DNA from: Actinomycetes bacterium
GTDB lineage: Bacteria > Actinomycetota > Acidimicrobiia > Acidimicrobiales > JAKAVM01
Direction of reading: 5' to 3'
Length of the DNA stretch: 44,456 nt
Assembly: GCA_021827485.1 (NCBI GenBank)
Contig: JAKAVM010000024.1
Coordinates: 1 to 44,456, forward strand
This document shows, piece by piece, positions 33,438 to 40,842 of this stretch (position 1 is its first letter; each line of letters begins with the position of its first letter). The notes beneath the pieces were generated by a model. That model did no database searches, was not told the DNA's origin, and saw only the letters and a list, made by a program, of their open reading frames with translations. The position numbers and the translations under genes are program-made.

Positions 33438-34658
33438 TTGATGTCGATAGTAGATGAGATTGGGTTCTATGGCACCGAGGCAAGTTCTTTGATGGATCCT
33501 CCCGGAATTGATGGGAGATTTGGAGAGTTTGGTGGGAGATTTATCCCCGAGTCCCTTATTCCAGCATGTACTGAGTTAGAGGAACGTTTCACTTATTTCT
33601 GGACTGATCCAGAGTTTCGGGCTGAGCTTTACGATATGTTAACCACCTATGCAGGAAGACCGACAGCGCTGACCGAGTGTTCACAGCTTTCTAAAGAGTT
33701 GGATATCTTGCTAATGCTAAAGCGCGAGGATCTTACCCATACCGGTTCTCATAAGATAAATAACGTCCTTGGCCAGGCCTTACTTGCCAAAAGGATGGGG
33801 AAGACTCGCCTAATCGCTGAGACTGGGGCAGGCCAGCATGGAGTAGCAACTGCTACCGCTGCGGCATATTTTGGTATGCAATGTACAGTGTATATGGGTG
33901 AAGTTGATGTAAAGCGTCAAGAGTTGAATGTTTTTAGAATGAAGCTTCTTGGTGCACAGGTTGTTCCAGTTTCTAGTGGTTCAAAGACTCTAAAGGATGC
34001 AATCAATGAAGCTTTTCGGGACTGGGTTGCCAGTTGTGATACCACTCACTATTGCGTTGGATCGGTCGTAGGGCCTCACCCTTATCCATGGATGGTGCGA
34101 GAATTTCAGAGTGTTATTGGGAATGAAGCTAGAGAGCAATGTCGAAGACACTTAGAGGGGTATGATCCAGATTATGTAGTTGCATGCGTTGGAGGAGGAT
34201 CTAATGCAGCGGGAACATTTGCAGGATTTGCAGCGACTGACTCGAACCTAGTTGGGGTTGAGGCTGAAGGGGGAGCAGCAATCGGCAAGGGTGGAATTGG
34301 TGTAGTCCATGGGATGCGCTCAAGATTAATGCAGGATGAGAATGGCCAAGTGCTTGAAGCACACTCGATATCTGCGGGACTTGATTATCCAGGTATCGGC
34401 CCAGAACACTCCTATCTTGCGTCAATTGGCAGAGTAGAATACTTCTCAGTAAATGATGCTGAGGTAATCGAAGCTTTTGGTAGGCTGTCTAGGGTTGAGG
34501 GAATACTTCCTGCGCTTGAACCCGCCCACGCCTTGGCATGGGTATTTCGAGAAGTTGGCAAGAAGATTCCCAAAGGTTCTGCGGTATTAGTTACCTTATC
34601 TGGCCGCGGTGATAAGGATGTTCAGCAGATTATGGATATCCTAAGAGATCCCAAGTAA
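33438..34658 (+). CDS. trpB: Tryptophan synthase beta subunit
   Basis: A 406-residue PLP enzyme that joins indole and serine. GRFGEFGGRFIPESLIPA marks the N-terminus, the PLP lysine is in LTHTGSHKINNVLGQALLA, and AETGAGQHGVATATAAA, VACVGGGSNAAGTFAGF and LVTLSGRGDKDV follow. The ORF opens at TTG 33438, but ATG 33441, with TAGGAGGAG just upstream, is the likely start. The 186-bp upstream region could carry a promoter; a GCTTG...CAAG-type weak stem near 33340-33375 is not convincing as an attenuator. Confidence 0.97.
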   Translation: MMSIVDEIGFYGTEASSLMDPPGIDGRFGEFGGRFIPESLIPACTELEERFTYFWTDPEFRAELYDMLTTYAGRPTALTECSQLSKELDILLMLKREDLTHTGSHKINNVLGQALLAKRMGKTRLIAETGAGQHGVATATAAAYFGMQCTVYMGEVDVKRQELNVFRMKLLGAQVVPVSSGSKTLKDAINEAFRDWVASCDTTHYCVGSVVGPHPYPWMVREFQSVIGNEAREQCRRHLEGYDPDYVVACVGGGSNAAGTFAGFAATDSNLVGVEAEGGAAIGKGGIGVVHGMRSRLMQDENGQVLEAHSISAGLDYPGIGPEHSYLASIGRVEYFSVNDAEVIEAFGRLSRVEGILPALEPAHALAWVFREVGKKIPKGSAVLVTLSGRGDKDVQQIMDILRDPK

Positions 34659-34719
34659 TACTTAGATTTTCTCGTCTTTATAGGAGCTAACTGCCTCTGC
34701 TAACATCGAGTGCACTCAG

Positions 34720-35550
34720 ATGGGCAGACTTCAACAAGTACTCGAAAAACGAAGAGCACAGAGGCAAAAGATTCTAGTTGCGTATCTGACTGGCGGATTG
34801 CAAGTAAGCATCAATGGTAAGAAATACTCAACACTGGATTACGCGAGCGAGCTAATAGAAAATGGGGTAGACGCTATTGAGATAGGAATTCCGTTCTCAG
34901 ATCCAGTGATGGATGGCCCAGTAATACAACAGGCATCTCAAATGGCTCTCGAATTAGGGGCAACGCCACGAACTGTTATGGATGAAATCATCCAGATCAA
35001 TAGCCAAACTGGTTGGCTCGACAATGGAGACAATTCAATCTCTACGATTGTGATGACTTACTTCAATATCGTACACAGCTATGGCATCGAGCTTTTTGCA
35101 AAGCAGTTATCGGATATTGGAGTTGCAGGATCGGTTGTCCCGGATCTACCACTAGCTGAAGCGAGAGAGTGGTCTCAACAATCGGAGGCTGTCGGAGTCG
35201 ATAATATTCTTCTTGCTGCGCCAACCTGTGACGATGAGCAGCTAGGTAGAATTTGTAATGCAACTCGTGGGTTTGTATATGTTGTGGGGATAATGGGTGT
35301 TACCGGAGTGAGAAGCCAGGCTGTTCGAAGTGGAGTTGAACTGGCAGAACGAATTCAATCTCAAAGCGATAGAGTTACTCTTGTCGGAGTAGGAGTTTCA
35401 AACGAGGAGCAAGCGAAACTGCAATGCACCCGCGCCGACGGAATTATAATGGGTTCGGCGATTATTAGTAAGATATTGAATGGTTCGAAACCTCAAGAGA
35501 TTGGCAAGTTTATAGAATCAATCCGTCGGGCTATTTCGGGGGAGCGATAA
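34720..35550 (+). CDS. trpA: Tryptophan synthase alpha subunit
   Basis: A 276-residue TIM-barrel partner of TrpB that cleaves indole-3-glycerol phosphate. LVAYLTGGL, GVDAIEIGIPFSDPVMDGPV with the catalytic Glu and Asp, TYFNIVHSYGIELF, VPDLPLAEA and VGVSNEEQAK are family blocks. The tail is slightly extended, and its last 20 bases overlap the end of fabF on the opposite strand, so the two operons converge directly here. Confidence 0.95.
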   Translation: MGRLQQVLEKRRAQRQKILVAYLTGGLQVSINGKKYSTLDYASELIENGVDAIEIGIPFSDPVMDGPVIQQASQMALELGATPRTVMDEIIQINSQTGWLDNGDNSISTIVMTYFNIVHSYGIELFAKQLSDIGVAGSVVPDLPLAEAREWSQQSEAVGVDNILLAAPTCDDEQLGRICNATRGFVYVVGIMGVTGVRSQAVRSGVELAERIQSQSDRVTLVGVGVSNEEQAKLQCTRADGIIMGSAIISKILNGSKPQEIGKFIESIRRAISGER

Positions 35551-36742
35551 TGATGCACCCGTTATGTCCACCAAAGCCAAATGAGTTTGAGAGGATGGGA
35601 CCTGGTTCCCAAGCCCTTGGTGCTGCCTTGACGACGTCGATATGTATTTCAGGATCTTGAGATTCGAGACCTGCTGTCGGGGGAATCAGTTTCTTTCGGA
35701 TTGTTAGGACCGCTGCTACTGCTTCAATCGCTCCAGCTGAACCAGCGGAATGTCCAGTAATTCCTTTAATCGACGTGACGGGTGGCCCAGGAGTTCCAAA
35801 GACTTTATTTATTGCGTCGGCTTCAGCTTTATCATTGAGTGGGGTGGAAGTTCCGTGAGCGTTGATGTGAGCAATTTCTTGAGGTTTCAGTTGTGCATCG
35901 GCCAATGCTAGTTCCATACAGTTGGCGGCTCCGTGACCATCTGGGGCTGGAGCGGTTATGTGATAAGCGTCTGCTGTGCTAGCAGCTCCGAGGACTTCTG
36001 CGTATATCGACGCACCACGTTCTTGCGCTCGATTCATTTCCTCCAAAATAAGAACGCCTGCTCCTTCTCCTAGCATGAAGCCATCACGGTCTTTGTCAAA
36101 GGGGCGCGAGATTCCAATAGTTGATAGAGCAGTCATATTTGCAAATGCGGCTTTACCTACTTGTGTCATGGGCGCTTCACTTGCACCTGCGATTACTACA
36201 TCACATCTACCGCTTGCAATAAGTCGAGCTGCATTACCTATAGCGTGTGTTCCAGAAGCGCATGCTGTCACAATTGATTCCGAAGGGCCGTGGAATCCAA
36301 ATCGCATGGAAATATTTGCACAGCCAGCGTTGGCCATCATCATTGGAACCAAGAATGGAGAAACTTTGCGATCTCCACCTTCATACATTTGGATTATTTG
36401 CTTTTCCAACGTGTCTAGTCCTCCCACCCCAGCACCCATTATTACGCCTACTTTGGTCGGGTCAGAGTTTAGAGAATCAGTACCACCGGAATCCTCGATT
36501 GCCATCTGTGCTGCTGCTACATTGAATTGCGAGAACCGATCAACTCGCCTAGCTTCCTTGGGATTAAACCAGAGCAAGGGATCAAAGTTTGGGACAACTC
36601 TAATGCCTTGCGGTGGTTTTGCTAACAAGCCATTCCAAAAGTCCTCACTACCTATCCCACAGCAAGCAATAATGCCAAGGCCTGTAATAGCAACTCGATT
36701 AGGTTGATTAGAATTAGCAGCTTTACCCCAAGCTATTTGCAT
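35531..36742 (-). CDS. fabF: 3-oxoacyl-ACP synthase II
   Basis: A 403-residue elongating beta-ketoacyl-ACP synthase. The catalytic triad is Cys161 in VTACASGTHAIGNAA, His near 300 in HINAHGTSTPLND and His near 337 in SIKGITGHSAGSAGAIEAV. VAITGLGII and FGFGGHNGCII bracket the thiolase fold. As the last gene of the fab unit it elongates acyl-ACPs. The stop overlaps the convergent trpA end by 20 bp, and acpP lies 112 bp upstream. Confidence 0.96.
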   Translation of the reverse strand: MQIAWGKAANSNQPNRVAITGLGIIACCGIGSEDFWNGLLAKPPQGIRVVPNFDPLLWFNPKEARRVDRFSQFNVAAAQMAIEDSGGTDSLNSDPTKVGVIMGAGVGGLDTLEKQIIQMYEGGDRKVSPFLVPMMMANAGCANISMRFGFHGPSESIVTACASGTHAIGNAARLIASGRCDVVIAGASEAPMTQVGKAAFANMTALSTIGISRPFDKDRDGFMLGEGAGVLILEEMNRAQERGASIYAEVLGAASTADAYHITAPAPDGHGAANCMELALADAQLKPQEIAHINAHGTSTPLNDKAEADAINKVFGTPGPPVTSIKGITGHSAGSAGAIEAVAAVLTIRKKLIPPTAGLESQDPEIHIDVVKAAPRAWEPGPILSNSFGFGGHNGCIIIAPPK

Positions 36743-36854
36743 AGTTTCACCTTTGTGACCTTTCTCTAAACGAGTCGGCTTTGTTGGGTTATTTTTGTGG
36801 ACACCTATATTGTCGATTGCACGATTGGCAACAGGTTCAATATCTTTAGTGGTT

Positions 36855-37097
36855 TTAGCCGACTTTTCCTATAACGAGGTCGAAGGCTTGGCCGACTGTC
36901 TCGACTCCCTCAAGTTCTGACTCATCAACGGTGATATTGAAATTTTCCTCTAAGGCCATTACTAGTTCAACAAGATCTAGACTGTCAGCATCCAGATCAT
37001 CAGCAAACCGTGCATCTTTGACGACTTGTTCTGGTGTGACTTGAAGCACCTCTACGGCACATGACTTGAAAGTTTCGAAGGCTTCTTCCTGATTCAT
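36855..37097 (-). CDS. acpP: Acyl carrier protein
   Basis: An 80-residue acidic four-helix carrier. The phosphopantetheine attachment site is Ser39 in DLDADSLDLVELVMALEE, a canonical ACP motif (DSLDLVEL). It carries growing acyl chains for the neighbouring FabF, FabG, FabH and FabD. The ATG is preceded by GAAAGGATAG. The 69-bp AT-rich gap to fabG may hold an extra promoter, as often occurs before acpP, but no clear hexamers are seen. Confidence 0.96.
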   Translation of the reverse strand: MNQEEAFETFKSCAVEVLQVTPEQVVKDARFADDLDADSLDLVELVMALEENFNITVDESELEGVETVGQAFDLVIGKVG

Positions 37098-37166
37098 TTC
37101 TTACTACTATCCTTTCTAATTTGTAAAATAATAAAGTACATTTCCATAAGCCAATAAGTATTTCTC

Positions 37167-38006
37167 TTACCCACCCATGGCCAATCCACCATCTACAGGA
37201 ATTACGGCACCGGTTATATAGCTAGCATACTCTGAAGCAATAAATGCCACTAAATTTGCAACTTCTAGCGTATTTCCAAGGCGTTGCATAGGAATCCTAT
37301 CTAGAATTTGAGAAAGTTGCGAATCATTCATTGCGCCAAGCATATCTGTGTCTATTGCACCAGGAGATATAACGTTAACAGTGATTGAGCGACTTGCAAG
37401 TTCTCGGGCCAACGAACGGGCAAGGCCAGTAAGAGCAGCTTTAGACGCCGCGTAATTAGCCTGTCCAGCTTGCCCTAAGGTCCCAGATACGGATGAAATG
37501 AAGATAATCCTTCCCCTCTTGAGACGGAGCATCTTCGTCGCTGCCCGTCTCGCCACGCGAAATGATCCAAAAAGATTAGTGTCAAGAACTTCTTGCCATT
37601 CATCGTCCTTCATTCTGACTGAAATCTGATCTCTAGTTATACCAGCATTGGCAACGACTACTTCAATCTGCCCAAGTTCACTTTCAACTTTCTCAAAAGC
37701 CTGGTCAACCGATTCGGTAGACCTTACATCGCAAGGTACGATTCGGATATTAGTCAGTTCCAACTTCACGTGATGAGACTCTGGATCATCAGTACAGTTA
37801 GCTTGTTGAGCAATTTTATCTAGGTATTGGCGAATCTCTTGGAAGATGCGATCGCAACTGGCCTGTGAATCATCTCGTACCCCAAGTCCAACTTTGTATC
37901 CTTGACTAGCCAAAAGCGATGCACAGGCAAGTCCAATACCTCGTGATGCTCCTGAGACAAATGCTACTCTAGAGCCCTGATTTGAACCGTTGTGAATCTC
38001 GTTCAT
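37167..38006 (-). CDS. fabG: 3-oxoacyl-ACP reductase
   Basis: An NADPH-dependent SDR. I choose ATG 38006 (279 residues): it overlaps the fabH stop as ATGA, the usual coupling pattern, while a longer ORF reaches 38036. Motifs are VSGASRGIG (cofactor), NAGITRD, the catalytic Ser in ISSVSG, and YAASKAALTGLARSLARELA with Tyr and Lys. GGLAMGG is the C-terminus. An insertion of about 30 residues between the second and third strands (residues about 55-85), rich in Asp, His and Glu, makes it longer than the usual 247. Confidence 0.93.
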   Translation of the reverse strand: MNEIHNGSNQGSRVAFVSGASRGIGLACASLLASQGYKVGLGVRDDSQASCDRIFQEIRQYLDKIAQQANCTDDPESHHVKLELTNIRIVPCDVRSTESVDQAFEKVESELGQIEVVVANAGITRDQISVRMKDDEWQEVLDTNLFGSFRVARRAATKMLRLKRGRIIFISSVSGTLGQAGQANYAASKAALTGLARSLARELASRSITVNVISPGAIDTDMLGAMNDSQLSQILDRIPMQRLGNTLEVANLVAFIASEYASYITGAVIPVDGGLAMGG

Positions 38007-38998
38007 TTTCCCCATCTCACAACCATTGAGGCCCAAGTCATTCCTGCTCCAAAACCAGCTAGCAGTACATTATCTCCTTTCGATATCCGTCCTTGGTCGG
38101 CAGCTTCGCACAAAGCTAGTGGTATTGAGGCTGAGGAAGTGTTACCAGTGCGATCCAACACAATAGCCAACCGATCCTCTGGAATATTTAGCCTCTGCGC
38201 GGCAGCATCGATTATCCTCTTATTCGCCTGATGAGGAACGAACAAAGCTATATCCGATGAGGTAAGTTTGGACTGTTCTAGTGCCGAGTTAGCAGATTCT
38301 ATGGTTGCTCTGACTGCTTTACGAAAGACTTCCTTGCCCTCCATGGTAATGAAACCTTGTTTTTCACACCACAGAAGATGGAGCGCACTAGTATCAATAC
38401 CAAGGTCCCAGCCACGCAAACAGCTTTCTCCGGTAGTGGCTTGGATAAGTAGGGCTCCAGCTCCGTCAGCAAAAAGAACTGCTGTAGATCTATCTTGTTT
38501 GTCGATGATATTAGATAAAGTATCGCATCCAATGATTAGGACATTATTCAGTCCTGATTGAAGCATTGAATGCCCAACGACAAAGGCATAGGTAAATCCA
38601 GCGCACGCTGCATCAAGGTCAAAGGTGCCACATGAATAACCAAGCTCTCCAGCAATGAGTGCAGAAGTTGCTGGAACAGTTTGGTCGGAGGTTGCGGTAG
38701 ATAGTATAACTAAATCTAATTGGTCCGCTGTGATACCGCCCATTTCCATTGCGCTGCGTGCAGCAGCAGTTGCAAGGCTACATGTTGTACCACCCCAGCG
38801 TCTCTCCTTGATTCCGGTTCTCTCAGTAATCCATTCATCGGTTGTGTCGAGTCGTTGTTCAAAGTCAGCATTTGTAACAACAAGATCAGGTAGTGATGAT
38901 CCCCATCCTATTATCGAACTACCGCGCCCGATCCCATAATTAGGTGAAGACGATGAGCCAACTGTTCTTTTCCTTATTTCTTTTTCTACGGTGCTCAT
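38003..38998 (-). CDS. fabH: 3-oxoacyl-ACP synthase III
   Basis: A 331-residue initiating ketoacyl synthase that condenses acyl-CoA with malonyl-ACP. The triad is Cys132 in LDAACAGFTYAF, His in FVPHQANKRIID and Asn in DRTGNTSSASIP. The N-terminal 25 residues are a Ser-rich extension not usual in FabH. An in-frame later start is possible, but the extension is open from ATG 38998. Its stop overlaps fabG by 4 bp. The gap to fabD is 97 bp. Confidence 0.95.
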   Translation of the reverse strand: MSTVEKEIRKRTVGSSSSPNYGIGRGSSIIGWGSSLPDLVVTNADFEQRLDTTDEWITERTGIKERRWGGTTCSLATAAARSAMEMGGITADQLDLVILSTATSDQTVPATSALIAGELGYSCGTFDLDAACAGFTYAFVVGHSMLQSGLNNVLIIGCDTLSNIIDKQDRSTAVLFADGAGALLIQATTGESCLRGWDLGIDTSALHLLWCEKQGFITMEGKEVFRKAVRATIESANSALEQSKLTSSDIALFVPHQANKRIIDAAAQRLNIPEDRLAIVLDRTGNTSSASIPLALCEAADQGRISKGDNVLLAGFGAGMTWASMVVRWGK

Positions 38999-39095
38999 TG
39001 TAAATTCCTCTCAGAAAGCGCTAACAGACTATCAGCTGAGTAACTTGCTTGGATAGAAGGGACTTTCTTTGCACAAAATGTAAAAGTGGTTCTAA

Positions 39096-40415
39096 TCAGT
39101 CTTCTGGAACAGTGAGCCAAGCGATCGGCTGTCCGGCTGCAACACGCTCACCTGGCATTACCAAATAACCCATGAGTAAACCGCTAAATTGGCTGATTAC
39201 CTGTGTGGCCGAAACATAACCCACAACGTCGCCTGTATGAATTGTATAGGGCGAGTATTTGCTAGCTGCTATCGCACTTTGATCCTGTTCTTGTTCAAGA
39301 TCAGATCTCTTGACGAGATTGTTTGTCGAATGAAGAGAACTCCTAGTCGCTGATTGAGGTGAGTTTCGCGCTATGGGTGTTGGTGCTTCCGAGAAATGAA
39401 CCGGCTCAAATATGCCACTAGCACTTGCAACTATTACGCGCTCTGTCATCTGAAGTTGCTCACCACCATGGGAGGCAACGTAAGCCTGAAGCGGTTTATC
39501 CTCTGATAAAACTCCCAATAGGAATTCAACATCATCTGGCTTGGAGACCACTAACGCTTTTGAGTCGCCAAAAATTCTTTTGGCAAGGCCCACCAAAACT
39601 CCACCAGTTCCGACTTCAACATAAGCCCTTGGAGACAGCGATTCAAATCTGGCAAGTGTCTGGTGCCATCTAACAGGACTGCACAACTGTGCAGATAATA
39701 GTGACGGCCAATCGGAAGCATTTTGATGAAATTGAGCATCTACGTTTGCGATTATCGGAATTTCAGGATCAGAGAAGGTAACTGAATTTATTGCCTTGCG
39801 CAACCTGTCCTTAGCAGAAGCCATCAGCGGGCTATGAAAAGCACCTCCCACCGGAATTGGTAGAACTTTCTTAGCTCCCATTTCCTTGGCGACTTTTGTT
39901 AGCTTTGCAATTGCCTCCTCGGTGCCTGCGACAACAATTTGGCCAGGTGCATTGTAGTTTGCTATCCAGACATCTGATTCACTGCGCATACAGGCAGCTT
40001 CGCAGCTGTCATCATCCATTCCTAGTACTGCAGCCATAGTTCCAGGTGAATCTTCCGCCGCTTGCTGCATAGCTTCACCACGCTCGACCACTAGATTTAT
40101 TCCATCGTCAAGCCCTATCGCTCCGGATGCAACTAAGGCGCTATATTCACCCAAGCTATGCCCAGCAACACCGCCTGGCTCGAGTCCTACTCTTTCTAAC
40201 GAGTCGAGCACAACAAGGCTTAGTACAAAAGTTGCAAGTTGGGCGTTTCGTGTCTGTCTCAGTTCATCTTTGTCGGCATCTAGTAAAAGATGTGAGATAT
40301 TTCTGCCTGAAGATTCCGAGGCCAGATCGACTAGCTCCCAAGAGGGATGATTTTCCCACTCTTTACCCATGCCCGGCCTCTGAGACCCCTGACCTGGAAA
40401 TGTGAAAATCAACAT
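39096..40415 (-). CDS. fabD: Malonyl-CoA:ACP transacylase fused to a degenerate biotinyl-like domain
   Basis: A 439-residue protein, against about 310 for ordinary FabD. The transacylase (1 to about 310) is intact, with FPGQGSQ at 6-12, Ser87 in GHSLGEYSAL, Arg112 in LVVERGEAM and His194 in GGAFHSPLM. Residues about 326-437 add a second domain. VASASGIFEPV resembles the first half of BCCP. After a roughly 45-residue linker, IHTGDVVGYVSATQ and SGLLMGYLVMPGERVAAGQP look like the second half, but the lysine hairpin (AMKM) is absent. It is the first gene of the fab operon, with a TATAAT box upstream. The extension's role is not known; recruitment of carboxylase is one possibility. Confidence 0.88.
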   Translation of the reverse strand: MLIFTFPGQGSQRPGMGKEWENHPSWELVDLASESSGRNISHLLLDADKDELRQTRNAQLATFVLSLVVLDSLERVGLEPGGVAGHSLGEYSALVASGAIGLDDGINLVVERGEAMQQAAEDSPGTMAAVLGMDDDSCEAACMRSESDVWIANYNAPGQIVVAGTEEAIAKLTKVAKEMGAKKVLPIPVGGAFHSPLMASAKDRLRKAINSVTFSDPEIPIIANVDAQFHQNASDWPSLLSAQLCSPVRWHQTLARFESLSPRAYVEVGTGGVLVGLAKRIFGDSKALVVSKPDDVEFLLGVLSEDKPLQAYVASHGGEQLQMTERVIVASASGIFEPVHFSEAPTPIARNSPQSATRSSLHSTNNLVKRSDLEQEQDQSAIAASKYSPYTIHTGDVVGYVSATQVISQFSGLLMGYLVMPGERVAAGQPIAWLTVPED

Positions 40416-40457
40416 CGAGCCAATACCTTTAATTTCGAGTAGAACGTTATGGTTTTC

Positions 40458-40463
40458 ATTATA
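40458..40463 (-). promoter_or_regulatory. TATAAT box of the fab operon
   Basis: On the minus strand, TATAAT lies 43-48 bases upstream of the fabD ATG, with a weak TTCATT 18 bp further up as the possible -35. The predicted start near 40450 gives a leader of about 35 bases. The 14-bp palindrome at 40562-40575 lies about 100 bases upstream of this box. Confidence 0.55.
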
Positions 40464-40561
40464 TCCTAGCGGGTTATTACTAATGAATGTTCAACTATAA
40501 GATAGCTGCATTCACGCATGTCTTTATTACAACAATAGGCCAAAAAACACCGTGTGTAACT

Positions 40562-40575
40562 TTACCGATCGGTAA
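40562..40575. promoter_or_regulatory. Perfect 14-bp palindrome, TetR-operator type
   Basis: TTACCGATCGGTAA at 40562-40575 reads the same on both strands. The ACCGATCGGT core is a form often bound by TetR-family regulators, several of which (FasR-like) control actinobacterial fatty-acid genes. It lies 147 bp upstream of fabD ATG and 135 bp upstream of the tRNA, so it may serve the fab operon. It is far from the -10, which would suit an activator. Confidence 0.5.
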
Positions 40576-40709
40576 CTTGTCTAAGTTGGAGCTAAAGCAT
40601 TTCGACTAGGCAGTCAAAATCCTCGACCACATGGCAAAATTGTTATTCATTGCGCCGTATTAGTCACTTATTTTGAATTAGTGTAAGCTAAGAGCCCAAA
40701 GTACGACTA

Positions 40710-40793
40710 GCCCGGGTGGTGGAATCGGTAGACACGGGGGCCTCAAAAGCCCTTGCTCTTACGGGCGTGCGGGTTCGACTCCCGCCCCGGGCA
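40710..40793 (+). tRNA. tRNA-Leu (CAA)
   Basis: An 84-base tRNA with a long variable arm. The acceptor stem is GCCCGGG (40710-40716) with CCCGGGC (40786-40792). The T arm is GCGGG-TTCGACT-CCCGC (40769-40785). The anticodon stem is GGGGC/GCCCT with loop CTCAAAA, so the anticodon is CAA (40744-40746), reading UUG. The discriminator is A, and CCA is not encoded (CCG follows). A weak promoter (TAGTCA, 17 bp, TAAGCT at about 40684) lies just upstream. Confidence 0.97.
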
Positions 40794-40842
40794 CCGGAGC
40801 AGATCTACTATAGGATTCGCGGAGCAAATTCCCTGCACGACT

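Noticed and set aside
35976-36707. 243-residue plus-strand ORF
   Set aside because: It is an antisense shadow of fabF, whose catalytic motifs are intact.
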